Shown: in pieces, positions 9,290-25,916 of the stretch | How the letters are laid out: each line of letters begins with the position of its first letter | Position numbering within the stretch: position 1 is the stretch's first letter | NCBI GenBank assembly: GCA_037176905.1 | Contig: JBBBWG010033052.1 | Location: forward strand, 1-40,526 | Source of the DNA: Azolla pinnata | Lineage: Eukaryota; Streptophyta; Polypodiopsida; Salviniales; Salviniaceae | DNA length: 40,526 nucleotides | Direction of reading: 5' to 3' | Made by a program: the position numbers and the translations under genes | The notes under the pieces: model-generated | Told to the model about the DNA's origin: nothing | Database searches by the model: none | The model's input: the letters and a program-made list of their open reading frames with translations, nothing else

Positions 9290-11700
9290 ATCAATGTACG
9301 TTTTGTCTCGTGGGCTATGTTTTGCCTCCGCCATCAATCCGTCCCGTCCCCCAATCGAGACCGCTGATTAAATATACAACCATTTCCGTGTGTTCGTGTT
9401 CGCCAATGTTTGAATCCGCCAAATGCGTATGATGATGATGAGATTGTCTCGCAGCTGGGTTCCTTAAATCGTGCGTTGGGAAAACTGAAAGCGTGTTATA
9501 TTACAAAATGTGATTAATCCTATCGATACAAATCGGCGATGCATCAACATTTATGAGGAAACGATCGTAAATTATAATAAAAATGACCAGTATTCAGATT
9601 TTTAAAAGCCGCTATAAAACCAAAATCTCAATAGATGACTACATAGTTTAATTACAAATCATACTGTCCTAATCTAGTATGGTGTTACGATCGAAACCTA
9701 TAAATTTGAGGATATAAAAAGACAGCACGCATTTTGTCCATTTCAAGCGTGTTCTTTTCCGATTGTTTTCAAACATCTGAATGGGCTTTCAAACACATTC
9801 GTTATGATACAATATCTCTTATGCTCGTAGTTAGTTACGTTCCGTGTTAACCTTGTTTAACTTCATAACTAGAGACGCTTTAAAGGCCTGGCTATCTCTT
9901 TGTTTCCCTACTCTAATGCCAAAGTAGTCTACGTATAATTTCGTCGCCAGACTGCCCACAAAATCAAATAAGGTTTTACCTATGTTCATAAGATTGATCT
10001 GCGCTGTGAGAGGTTCTTTTCATGAATCTATTTTATCTTTTTACCCCCCTGCATTGACAAATAACCATCAATGATCACCATATTTTGGTTGAGAAGCACA
10101 TGGTTGGAGTAAAGGCAAGCATTTACGGTTTAGAGTTTGGGGTTTAGGGTTCTAGCGAAAGAAAGGACAGCTAATCGAGACACACGATAGCAAGTTGGAT
10201 CACACTCTAAAAGATAATCGGCTTTCAATCCTTCTCATTGTGGAACTCATTTTATGTGCAGCAATTAGAGTCTGCTGACATGCAGTGCCATGTCTTCTGT
10301 TGGAAATGTATGATGCTTCAAAATCTGCAAACATTCGAGTGCCCTTTACACCGCAAGCTCTTAACAACTTCCTCAAACAATTTGTGGCATTACTAGTATC
10401 AGAAACATTGTTGTCACTTGTTCCTGGATCATTCCGTTCATTCGTTTAGCTTCAACGCTCATTGTTACTACGACCCATTCATGTTGGATTCCTTTCTTGA
10501 ATTACAAGTAGTTATAAAGAACCTGAGGCCTTCGTTTTTGCTCATACCATAATAAGAAGCCTAGCATTCTGATCATAGAAAGCGGATTTTACACTGCCAA
10601 TGTCATTTTCTACCAATAACCGACTGCAAAGGGCAGAAGCAAATAGCATCAGTAATGACAAAGCAGCTTAAATAGCAATCGAACTGAGCTTCTCTGAGCT
10701 GTATTCTCCCATCAACATTGTCCACCAAAAATACATCCAAATAATCGAGACTTCCACTTCATACATTCATCAAACATCAAGACACTTTTGAGACAAATTA
10801 GCCTCAACGCATCATCTTTGAACCGATATAGTTTACATCCTTCTCGAAGGGGGATTGCATCAGCTGAACTTTCTCTACATCCCCACAAAACATAACATTC
10901 TTCAAGGGCGATCCATGTATATTTCAAGACATAGAGTAATCAGATCGGAAGCATATTTTGTATGCAACTCCAATCCTATTACCAGGTCGATTTCAATAAT
11001 GGCCTCCACAAACACAACATTCTTCAAGAATAGGTCGATCAAAACAACCGCAATGCATTTGCTTACCCCATTTCTCTCTTCCATTTCATGACCTATTTGC
11101 ACCAACTTTCCTGTACTCCACAATGCAAACAAGAAGATCGCTAAAATATCCAGGTAAAACTCAGGGAAACTTTATAGCTCGGTGTGACACAATAATTCAA
11201 GGAAATGCACAGAAATTTAGGGTTTACTGATGTGCAAGATACGGTGGCAAATGTGCTGAGAATGTGAAAATAAGATTTACAAACACGTAGGCTCACATTG
11301 CCCGCCTCCTTTGATGCTAGAATCAGATATCAACGGATTCTCAGAATTTCTGGATGATCTGAGAAGTATTGCTGAGCCTTACACAAATCTAATTTAATTC
11401 TTGTGCCCCCCTTGGAACAAGTTCAAATATCCCTTTTCACCTTATTTCAAACGCCTTAAATAACTGCACAGCAAAATTTCCCACCCGTACAGAAAGCATT
11501 ATTTCATACCACCAATGCTCTTTCAAGTGGAGATGATAACGGCACATCTTGAGGATACCCCTTTTCAAGATGTCCAAGACTTTTACAGACCCTGCGAATG
11601 GTTTTATTTGAGAACAGGGAGAACCACTGACAAAAAACACATTTCTTATCAAACAAACACCACAAGAAACGAGGCCACACAATCTGGAAATAGAGTTCCC
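9290..11700. other. Intergenic stretch without a recognised gene
   Basis: Mixed-composition DNA between the Gly/His-rich gene and the 3' end of MIRO. Overlapping short frames exist on both strands at 10712-11132, but none shows a motif. A telomere-motif word (gtttggggtttagggttctag) sits at 10134-10156. Some of the right-hand part may be the 3' flank of MIRO, whose polyadenylation site could not be placed. Confidence 0.4.
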
Positions 11701-11790
11701 AAGTTATAAATTATATATGTATGTATGCATGTATGTACCTAAATTCTTTAGATTTTGATGTGTCGAAACGATACGGTATCCCATGCAAGT

Positions 11791-18056
<6,266 letters not shown>

Positions 18057-18074
18057 AGCCAAAAACAACAGAAG

Positions 18075-18140
18075 CTCCTCCTTCTTCCTCCTCCTCCTTC
18101 TTCTTCTTCTCCTTCTTCTTCTTCTTCTTCTTCTTCCTCA
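18075..18140. repeat. TTC/TCC trinucleotide tract in the MIRO 5' leader or promoter
   Basis: About 20 TTC, CTC or TCC triplets. In the sense of MIRO this is a GAA/GAG-rich purine tract 20-85 bp upstream of its ATG. Purine-rich GAGA-type leaders are common in constitutively expressed plant genes. On the plus strand it creates a spurious poly-Leu frame. Confidence 0.85.
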
Positions 18141-18144
18141 AACT

Positions 18145-18295
18145 TTTTAGGGTTTTGGACTTCTCAGAGAAGGAAAAAACAGCCAAAAATAATTACAATT
18201 AGGGTTTCCTGCTTACTTTTGGTCATAGTTCTCTTGACCCAAAACACAACACAGTGACAAACTTTTGCAGCTTGTAATGTTCTTTTTTTAGGGTT
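18145..18295 (-). promoter_or_regulatory. Three telo-boxes upstream of MIRO
   Basis: The word AAACCCTAA or AAAACCCTAAAA (minus-strand sense) occurs at about 18146-18157, 18199-18208 and 18287-18298. Telo-boxes in this position are typical of plant genes for translation, cell proliferation and general housekeeping, which suits MIRO. No TATA box was clear, so the start site was not assigned. Confidence 0.5.
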
Positions 18296-18902
18296 TTCTG
18301 ACTTCTCAAAAAGAGAAAGATCCAAAGAAACAGAGGATGAAATTTGTCTATAAGAGTTGTATTGCTTGCTGGACTGTTTTCTCAAGGTTGCATCTATGGC
18401 AGAATTCGGTTGCTCGTTAATTTTGTTAGAGTTTTCTAACTTCTTTTGAGGACCAAGAGGTGTCATGACAAAACGAGCTTATTCATTATTTTAAAGTTAC
18501 ATTCTACTAAACAAATCAGTTGAGGCTTTGTTTGTGACTTTTATGGGATAGAAAAAAAAAAGAAACACGTAATAATTTTTTGTTGCATGTGAATTCTCTA
18601 AGGTTAAATTATTTGTGCATGTTAACTTCTTTTTGGTTTTTATAAGCTCGGACAAAGATGATTGCGGTTTCATGACTTAGAAGAGCTAGGGAGCCAAATT
18701 AGGGTTTTTTAATTTGTCTTGGGTGAAATATTTATGCTTGTGCTCCATGTTAAATGTTTTTGTTAATTAGGGTTTCCTTGGCTTACAATTGAATAAAATA
18801 TATCTAAATTTTATTTTATTTATAAAATCTTTGTTGTTGTTAGCAAAACCGATTAAGTCATATATTTTTCTTGTAAAACTAAGTGGGGTCCACGACTCAC
18901 CC

Positions 18903-18928
18903 TATCATAATATATATATATTATGATA
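18903..18928. repeat. Perfect 26-bp AT palindrome
   Basis: The sequence tatcataatatata and its exact reverse complement are fused with no spacer, and another tatatatcat run follows. It is capable of cruciform or hairpin formation. Confidence 0.85.
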
Positions 18929-18934
18929 TATATA

Positions 18935-18985
18935 TATCATATAAATGGGTTTCAAACCCATGACCTTGTTTATAGAGTCAATGGT
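18935..18985 (-). repeat. tRNA-like dispersed element, copy 4 (inverted)
   Basis: On the minus strand it reads aaggtcatgggtttgaaaccc, a T-arm/B-box-like motif that shares the aggtcatgggtt core with the copy at 3796. Confidence 0.35.
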
Positions 18986-19133
18986 TTAATCAAATATAAT
19001 GTTAATACATATAAAGTTAATATCCCTTTTTGACATTTTAGAAAGATCTTGGAACTTTTTAGAAGTTTCTAAATGCATCTCCCTCTTCTTGCATACAGGA
19101 CCCTCATCTTGCATGTACAAGTTCTGGAATTTG

Positions 19134-19510
19134 TATAAATACAGGGGTTCACTTTGATCCCAATCAAGGTGAATAACGCTAATTACATAATCAATGCTCA
19201 ACTTCATCTATCGTCTTCTCACTTATCTCTTCTGCCATTGCTTGTGACGGTTTGTTCACCTTCCCATTTTTCAAGCCTCAATTTGTCGGATTCTACCGAG
19301 AGATTCAATCAGCTTAGGGAAGCCATGCATCAACTTTAACATGAGAATAATAACCTTTGAGAATCACTACAAAAGCTTCAAGTTGGAATGCCGATTGAAC
19401 TCGAGAAAGAAAAAACTAACTCTCCTCCTACATCAACCAATTTTCTCCTTGTAGAGCATAGTGCTTCATTAACCCTTTCTTTGATTCCTCTCAATCTCAC
19501 TACAAGCTTT
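19134..19510 (+). pseudogene. LTR promoter-like TATA and gag N-terminal fragment
   Basis: A TATAAAT box at 19134-19140 precedes a short frame ending STERFNQLREAMHQL at 19337. The frame continues past two stops with good coiled-coil character (HENNNL, ESLQKLQ) into a Pro/Thr-rich stretch. Both stops fit C-to-T changes (CAA to TAA, CGA to TGA), as expected for a methylated, silenced transposon. Coiled-coil heads like this start gag proteins in several plant LTR retrotransposons. No LTR borders were identified. Confidence 0.4.
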
Positions 19511-19699
19511 GGGTCGTAATAGACGAATAGTAAATGATAAGAAGATGATCAAAAAATTTCCCTTGAAACTTTTGAAGTTTTTTAAAACTTAGTGACGCTC
19601 TAGTTTTTAATTAGCCTAGAGGCGTCACTTAGTACACATTCCAGTGTAGATACGCCGCAAATATGTATAGCATGTCGCTAAGCGATGCCACTAGCGACG

Positions 19700-20090
19700 A
19701 CCTAAACAATATATTTGAATATGCATAGTATGATGCACATGAATATGCATATTAATGTCATGCATACTCAATTGTGTATGTATATTTAATTGTATATGCA
19801 TATGTACATGCATATTTAGTTGTATATGAATACATACATACATATATACATATTCATGTATATATGTACATGTATGATGTGTATTCATCTATATACATAT
19901 ACGATATATGAATATTCATGTGGATATTCAAGTCAATATTCATTGAATGTATGTATATACAAATGAATGCACCTCATACATTACATATTTATTTCTCTAG
20001 TTATATGAATGATACATATTTACCTATATGTACATGCTTACCTGCATATTCTCTTGTATATGCATACATACATGCATATACATCATGGAC
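19700..20090. repeat. AT-rich tatgcata/attcatgtat array
   Basis: Degenerate units of the same word family as at 3510-5190. There is no gene; frames here are rich in His, Ile, Tyr and Met and are repeat artefacts. Confidence 0.7.
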
Positions 20091-20124
20091 GTGATACATA
20101 GAGCGTATATAGATGAGAAAAACC

Positions 20125-20280
20125 AGCAAGAAAATTTTTTGCACTAGCATCGCGATCAACCTCATCTTTATATGTGCATAAAAATGTGTGTCAAATAGAA
20201 CGTAAAAACTCACGTAAAAAAATGCGTCAACATTCGCGTCCAATGTCACGTCAAAGCTAGCCTCGATACTCCTGCGTACT
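20125..20280. repeat. Subterminal-type block, copy A
   Basis: It begins gcaagaaaattttttgcac and runs through acgtcaaagctagcctcg. It is clearly related, in direct orientation, to 23155-23303, with most positions identical. It is followed by the 34-bp direct repeat at 20313-20346. Confidence 0.75.
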
Positions 20281-20312
20281 AGTGTGAGTAATAATGTAAC
20301 GGAAGGATTTGG

Positions 20313-20346
20313 CCGGTCTGTCAGATAATGTAACCGCACTTTGTAA
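20313..20346 (+). repeat. 34-bp direct repeat, left copy
   Basis: ccggtctgtcagataatg plus 16 further bases; 28 of 34 positions match 22868-22901. The pair encloses the unique 20350-21268 stretch, the 163-bp satellite and the tRNA. Confidence 0.75.
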
Positions 20347-21268
20347 AATGATGATCACATCCAGGACTAAGAAAAGTGATCGTCATTTTCGTCACAGACT
20401 GCTAAAACATGAATTTTAAATGGAAATGTCATCGACCATTGATTTGCACCTTTCCCATGAAAAGTTAGGGAGCCTTCTTTACACCAAACAATCTTTGTAA
20501 TGTACAGTGACGATATCGAGCATAAAACCGTCTCCCCCCTTTAACAAATAAATTCTTGAAGTCGCTTAGTGCGTAAGCGTTTCACGTTAAATTTCAAAGA
20601 TTTAGATGGAGCTGCGTGGGAGATTTTGATACAGCTAAGACCTGAAAATCGATCCACCTTTCTGTGGAAACGTAAACGGTAAGAAAACTCTTTGGGCACG
20701 GTGAAACATATGACCTCCTTCCCATCAAAGTGTAGGCTTAGATTAAGGTTTGGCGTGCGTGTTATATGAGACGGAGCTTACGACTCTCCACCTGCCGCTC
20801 TTGCAAACGACATAAACCCCTTGAGTTTGGGGCATGAAAACGTTTTTCTCTTGTTGCGGCTCAATTTGTGTTTATTCAGCTCTTTCTCCCTACTCGTGGC
20901 AGCAGCCGGACCAAGAATAAGTCTCGCATCCTTCTTTATCCTCATGATCTCCCGATTGTGTGATGCTCTGTGAACGTGGACTTGCCGTCCCGCCGCTATC
21001 GTTGGAATGTATCAATGATCATGGCGGTGCAACAACAATTGCGGCGCGTTGTGGCGGTGATGGTCGAGAGATTGCGGAGCAACATCGCTAGTATCGATGG
21101 TGACAACAGAGCAAGGTGTAGCAACATCGTTGTGGAAGACAACGAACAAGAGCCAAAAGAAAAGGATGCTGCAAACAAGTTCTTGGGTGGATCGCTTAGG
21201 CCAGCGACACCCACCGTACAAAAATATCTTATCTTGTGCGAATAACCGACCATAACATTTATTCGTCG
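20347..21268. other. Single-copy stretch left of the satellite
   Basis: More GC-rich than its surroundings. It holds a 91-codon plus-strand frame (20970-21245) whose product is Arg/Val-rich and then acidic, with no recognised motif. Longer minus-strand frames overlap it. A coding role is possible but unsupported. Confidence 0.3.
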
Positions 21269-22745
21269 AAAACCTCGTACAACTGTGGTTGTTGCGACTT
21301 GCAACATCAGAATCCGTTTCGTTCGTACTGAAATTGTGAGTGCATGAGACGATGCCTTGATCGACGATGTCACCCGAAATTGGCATCACTTTTTTTTTCT
21401 CAAATGCGAAGGCACAGACGGTCCCAGAACCTCACTTTCGGTACAATTGTGGTCGTTGTGACTTGCAACATCAAAGTTCGTTTCGTTCGTACCGAAATTG
21501 TGAGTGCATGAGACAATGCCTTGATCGACGATGTCACCCGAAATTGACATCGCTTTTTTTTCTCAAATGCGAAGGCACAGACTGTCCTAGAACCTCACCT
21601 TCGGTACAACTGTGGTCGTTGCGACTTGCAACATCAGAGTCTGTTTCGTTCGTACCGAAATTGTGAGTGCATGAGACGATGCCTTGATCGACGATGTCAC
21701 CCGAAATTGACATCGCTTTTTTTTCTCAAATGCGACGGCACAAACGGTCCCAGAACCTCACCTTCGGTACAACTGTGGTCGTTGCGACTTGCAACATCAG
21801 AGTTTGTTTCGTTCGTACCGAAATTGTGAGTGCATGAGACGATGCCTTGATCGACGATGTCACCCGAAATTGACATCGCTTTTTTTTCTCAAATGCGACG
21901 GCACAGACGGTCCAAGAACCTCACCTTCGGTACAACTGTGGTCGTTGCGACTTGCAACATCAGAGTCCGTTTCGTTCATACCGAAATTGTGAGTGCATGA
22001 GACAATGCCTTGATCGACGATGTCACCCGAAATTGACATCGCTTTTTTTTCTCAAATGCGAAGGCACAGACCGTCCTAGAACCTCACCTTCGGTACAACT
22101 GTGGTCGTTGTGACTTGCAACATCAGAGTCCGTTTCGGTCATACCGAAATTGTGAGTGCATGAGACGATGCCTTGATCGACGATGTCAACCGAAATTGAC
22201 ATCGCTTTTTTTTCTCAAATGTGAAGGCACAGACCGTCCTAGAACCTCACTTTCGGTACAACTGTGGTCGTTGTGACTTGCAACATCAGAGTCCGTTTCG
22301 GTCGTACCGAAATTGTGAGTGCATGAGACAATGCCTTGATCGACGATGTCACCCGAAATTGACATCGCTTTTTTTTCTCAAATGCGAAGGCACAGACCGT
22401 CCCAAAACCTCACTTTCGGTACAACTCTGGTCGTTGTGACTTGCAACATCAGAGTCCGTTTTGGTCGTACCGAAATTGTGAGTGCATGAGACAATGCCTT
22501 GATCGACGATATCACCCGAAATTGACATCGCTTTTTTTTCTCAAATGCGAAGGCACAGACCGTCCCAGAACCTCACTTTCGGTACAACTATGATCGTTGC
22601 GACTTGCAAAATCAGAGTCCGTTTCATTCGTACCAAAATTGTGAGTGCATGAGACGATGCCTTGATCGACGATGTCACCCGAAATTGACATCGCTTTTTT
22701 TTCTCAAATGCGAAGGCACAGTCTGTCCTTGAACCTCACTTTCGT
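21269..22745. repeat. 163-bp satellite array, nine units
   Basis: Unit starts (tacaa word) at 21278, 21442, 21605, 21768, 21931, 22094, 22257, 22420 and 22583 give a spacing of 163 bp (164 for the first, which has extra T). Each typical unit has (i) ttcggtac paired with gtaccgaa, enclosing (ii) gttgc-gactt-gcaac, then (iii) cgatgtc-acccgaaatt-gacatcg followed at once by ctttttttt. The first and last units are the most diverged, as expected at the edges of an array. Every unit contains stops in all useful frames, so it is not coding. The length lies near nucleosome-size plant satellites, but nine units is a small array. Confidence 0.93.
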
Positions 22746-22748
22746 TGG

Positions 22749-22830
22749 CTTCACCTGAGAGATTCGAACTCTCGCAAGGGAATCCTATGTACTTAGTAGG
22801 CACACGCCTTAATCACTCGACCAAAGTGAC
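22749..22830 (-). tRNA. tRNA-Ser-like gene, anticodon ACT
   Basis: An 82-nt cloverleaf with a class II variable arm. It has a D-arm/A box (tggtcgagtgatt), an anticodon stem TGTGC/GTACA with loop CTACTAA (anticodon ACT), a variable arm agg-attc-cct, and a T-arm GAGAG-TTCGAAT-CTCTC (B box). It closely resembles plant nuclear tRNA-Ser(GCT). Differences from the usual form: base 34 is A rather than G, pair 4-69 is A-T rather than G-C (compensated), G19 is A, and bases 1 and 72 do not pair (G, A). The genome encodes CCA directly after the discriminator base (22746-22748), unusual for a plant nuclear tRNA gene. It may be a variant gene, a pseudogene or a retroposed copy. Confidence 0.75.
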
Positions 22831-22867
22831 TCACATGTATTTGGTAGCAATTAATGTAAGTATCCGA

Positions 22868-22901
22868 CCGGTCTACCAGATAACGTAGCCTCACTTTCTA
22901 A
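22868..22901 (+). repeat. 34-bp direct repeat, right copy
   Basis: ccggtctaccagataacg plus 16 further bases; the partner of 20313-20346. Confidence 0.75.
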
Positions 22902-23044
22902 GCATTTGGCCGATCGCGTAGATGTAGATACGTATGAATATGTAGATGTATAGACGCATATTTCTATGCATATAGATAGATACATGAATATACTCAATTT
23001 TAGAGCATAATAAAAATACATATTTATCATATCTATAATATAAT

Positions 23045-23115
23045 TGTATGTTGGACTGATTGGCTATACTTTTACACTGTATCAAATGACCTCAAGTGAT
23101 GCAATTCAGTATAGA
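23045..23115 (+). repeat. tRNA-like dispersed element, copy 5 (weak)
   Basis: Begins ttggactgattggctata, like the copy at 5185, and continues gtatcaaatgacctca. The B-box part is eroded. Confidence 0.3.
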
Positions 23116-23154
23116 CGTGGTAAACAGAGCATATAATATAGACGCAACAAATCA

Positions 23155-23480
23155 ACAAGAAAAAAATTTGCACTAACATCGCGGTCAAGCTCGCGTTTAT
23201 ATGCATGTAAAAATGTGAGTCAAATACAACGTAAAAACTCCCCTAAGAAAATGCATTAACATTTGCCTCCAATGTCGTGTCAAAGCTAGCCTCAATGCTC
23301 GCGTTTATTTTCGTGTCTATTCTTGTGGCAAAACGCGTAAAGAATTGCGTCAAAATGTCAGATAAAAATTGCGACAATTTTGTGTCAATGTTACGTCAAA
23401 TTTAGGGGTTACAAAAGCGTCTATATTTGCATCAAAATTGCGGTAAGTGTGTATACTATAATCCCGGCAATGCTCATGTA
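23155..23480. repeat. Subterminal-type block, copy B, and further tcgcgtcaa repeats
   Basis: 23155-23303 is the partner of 20125-20280. Beyond it, degenerate aattgcgtcaa and tcgcggtaa-type words continue to about 23480. Confidence 0.7.
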
Positions 23481-23784
23481 AAACTCCCTATAAAATTTAC
23501 ACATGCATATTAATCTGTTTTGTTACATGCATTATACATATTTACTTGTATATGCATACACAAATGCATATTCATGAGGATATATATGTACATGCATGAT
23601 GAGTATTAATTTGTATATACATACATCATGCATCTTAGTTGTATTTTCACAACATCTTCATTGAACTCAACGTGAAACGAGGTGGCATGAGGATATCAAG
23701 TGCGATGATGGCTTTGACAAGCTAAACTAAAGGAGAGGAATTGACGAAAGGCATGGTGTCCGTTGAAGGTGACAGATTGAGAGG

Positions 23785-24480
23785 CCTTAACTGACAAGGT
23801 TGTCAATCAAATAGTGGAGATAGTTGGTCAATTCGGTGGTAGGAGCATCGCGGATTACCTTGCTACCTATTGGAATGAGATGCAACAGAGGGATGTCCAA
23901 GATCTGAAGCAGATTTCTAACTTTAAGTGTGTGGTGGAACCAAGGATCTGAGAGCGAGTCATGGAGATCCAAAATGAGCACGTATCTTGGGCGGAGTTTG
24001 AGAAGGCACTTCTAGCTGAATACATGCTTCAAGATGCATCAAGAATGACTCGACACACGTTGATGAATTGGATCAAGAAGAAAGGGAAGAATTTGTGTAC
24101 ATTGGGAGTATATGCGGAATTAGACCAGAAGTATAATTGAGTTCCATCGAGTGTTGATCAATGAGTTCTCGATGGTGTTGTTCCTAAACGTGGTGGATAC
24201 AAGAGATCAGTGAGAATTGGGCAGCCTTTTGGAAGACGAAACACAACCCTAAATGGCTTGGTAGCAAACTAGGTGGTGGTGAAAAGGCTTGAAACAGTCT
24301 TGACAAGTGTTGGCAATGGCTAGAAGAAGCTAACACGGAGAATCCACAATCGTGGAGAAGGCGCCTACGATGATCGAGCCTAGCAAGTCGATCAACAATT
24401 TCGGCAAGAAAGTGATGGAAGAATCTATTATGGAAGAGCTCTCCAAGAAGTTCGAAGCGGTATCATTGGCCAACTTGGGT
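23785..24480 (+). pseudogene. LTR retrotransposon gag-like fragment
   Basis: On the plus strand a broken frame reads IVEIVGQFGGRSIADYLATY, a stop, then ERVMEIQNEHVSWAEFEKAL, continuing as LLAEYMLQDASRMTRHTLMN and WIKKKGKNL before further stops. The combination of W-x-EF-x-KALL-x-EY, D..R.T...L..WI and a later EL..KYN matches the capsid-like region of a gag family common in plant LTR elements. Stops and frame breaks show it is dead. Pol was not found next to it, and the DNA downstream becomes a simple AT-rich array at 24690. Confidence 0.6.
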
Positions 24481-24689
24481 TGACCTTGGGTTGGCCTGGA
24501 CCTAAGGGATAAGAAACATATAGATGAAGGGAGTGCATTAACATGTAGGATGCAATTCACAAGAACGCCGTCTATTTGGACAACAATATGATCCATTTGA
24601 GTGAGATCTGAAAGCCTTTGCAAGTGAATTTTGGAAGAGGCGGGCTGAAAAAGGTCGTCAAAGAGGATGATGAAGCCATGTGGAAGTTA

Positions 24690-25060
24690 TATTATACTCA
24701 TCGTATATATGCATATACAGGTAAATATGCATTAAACATGTATATATATACACATGAATATGCATGTATGTATGTATATACAAGTGAATATACATGTAGT
24801 TATCCATGTATAGGTAAATATACATGTATGTATGCATATATAGGTGAATATAGATGTATATATGCATATACAGGTGAATATGTATGCATATATGTATATA
24901 CATTTGAATATGCATGTTTGTATGAGTTTACATATTAATATGCATCTAATTACCATATACAGGCGAATGTTCATATACAAATGGATATGCAAGTATGCTT
25001 GCTTGTAATGATAAATATCCCTATATATGTATCCATATACAAATGAATGAATATGTACAG
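24690..25060. repeat. 30-bp degenerate tandem array
   Basis: Units close to catatacaggtgaatatac plus atgtatgtatg repeat about every 30 bp, roughly ten times. In frame they translate as 10-residue units containing YTGEY or YIGEY. Both strands are open because the unit lacks stop words, so the apparent frames are artefacts. Confidence 0.8.
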
Positions 25061-25122
25061 GAGAAGACAAACAAGTAAGAAGTGAAAATATCTTACATGA
25101 ATAGTCTTAGACATGGCTCTTG

Positions 25123-25132
25123 TATAAATAGG
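25123..25132 (+). promoter_or_regulatory. Isolated TATA box, LTR-like
   Basis: The sequence cttgtataaataggcaatgag, broken here as TATAAATAGG at the core, resembles a retrotransposon LTR promoter. No frame follows within the next 700 bp. Confidence 0.35.
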
Positions 25133-25389
25133 CAATGAGGGCTTTAATATCTTATTCATTTTTAAAGTTCTCAGACTCTTTAGCTTCTAAAATAAAAAAG
25201 CTTCTAATGACATTTCTAAATATATATAAAATGAGAATATAATATTTAAAATATTTTTTATAATTTTAATTTTTTTTGTACCTTTTTATATTTTTATTTT
25301 AATTGTCATAAGATTTTATTAGCTAAATAAAAGGAAAATATGATATCTAAAATAATTTATAAAAAAATTGAATAATTTTTCAATGTTAG

Positions 25390-25913
25390 ATGCCTTGAGG
25401 TGTTTAATTTGCAAAAAATGTGCAATAAACACACATCAAAGCAACATCTAATTTGTAATAAACGCGTCTAATTAGTAGAAAAATATACAATATGCATGTA
25501 GTAAACAAGAAACAAACTAGCAACAAACATATAGTAAAGTAATAGTAAACTTGAAGTAAACATGTAGCAAAGCAGTAGTAACCATACAACAAACTCGTAG
25601 TAAACATGTCGCAAACTTGCAATAAACTTTGTAGTAAACAATGTATCTATAGTTGCAATATAAACATATAGTAAATTGTGTGTCTATAGTCGCGGTAAAA
25701 TTTGCAATAAACAAATGGTAAGGTTTGTATTTACAGTTGCGGTAAGGCTCGCGTCTACACTTGTGATAAGGTCGCATTTACAGTCACGGTATGAAACACG
25801 ATTAATTGATTATGTTCTTTGCTACGACCATAGTTGTGATTTCAACAAAAAAAAATAAAGCAAATTTTGTTGTAAACAACGCATGAAACAAGCAAATACC
25901 TTGTAGTGGTTAC
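25390..25913 (-). mobile_element. CACTA transposon end, second copy
   Basis: The minus strand begins CACTACAAGGTATT at 25913 (identical over 14 bp to the terminus at 4952) and continues into about 500 bp of degenerate repeats with words GTTTACTACAAG, TTTACTGC and TTTACCGCG. Copia pol coding sequence starts at once on the other side (25914 onwards), suggesting insertion of the CACTA element into a copia element. The opposite end was not found. Confidence 0.65.
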
Positions 25914-25916
25914 AAA

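Larger units (their letters stand above)
18300..19080. other. Upstream flank of MIRO, no gene seen
   Basis: AT-rich DNA with further tagggttt words at about 18701-18708 and 18769-18776. A perfect AT palindrome (18903-18928) and a tRNA-like block on the minus strand lie within it. No coding frame is supported. Confidence 0.4.

Noticed and set aside
19365..19510. CACTACAA words at about 19367 and 19498 as CACTA termini
   Set aside because: Both fall inside the gag-like coding relic (ESLQKLQ and LTTSFGS) and lack the GGTATT continuation seen at the two accepted termini.
21367..22439. Short repeated proteins with a FFLKCxGTD segment in the 163-bp array
   Set aside because: 163 is not a multiple of three and each frame ends in every unit; overlap between successive frames shows a repeat artefact.
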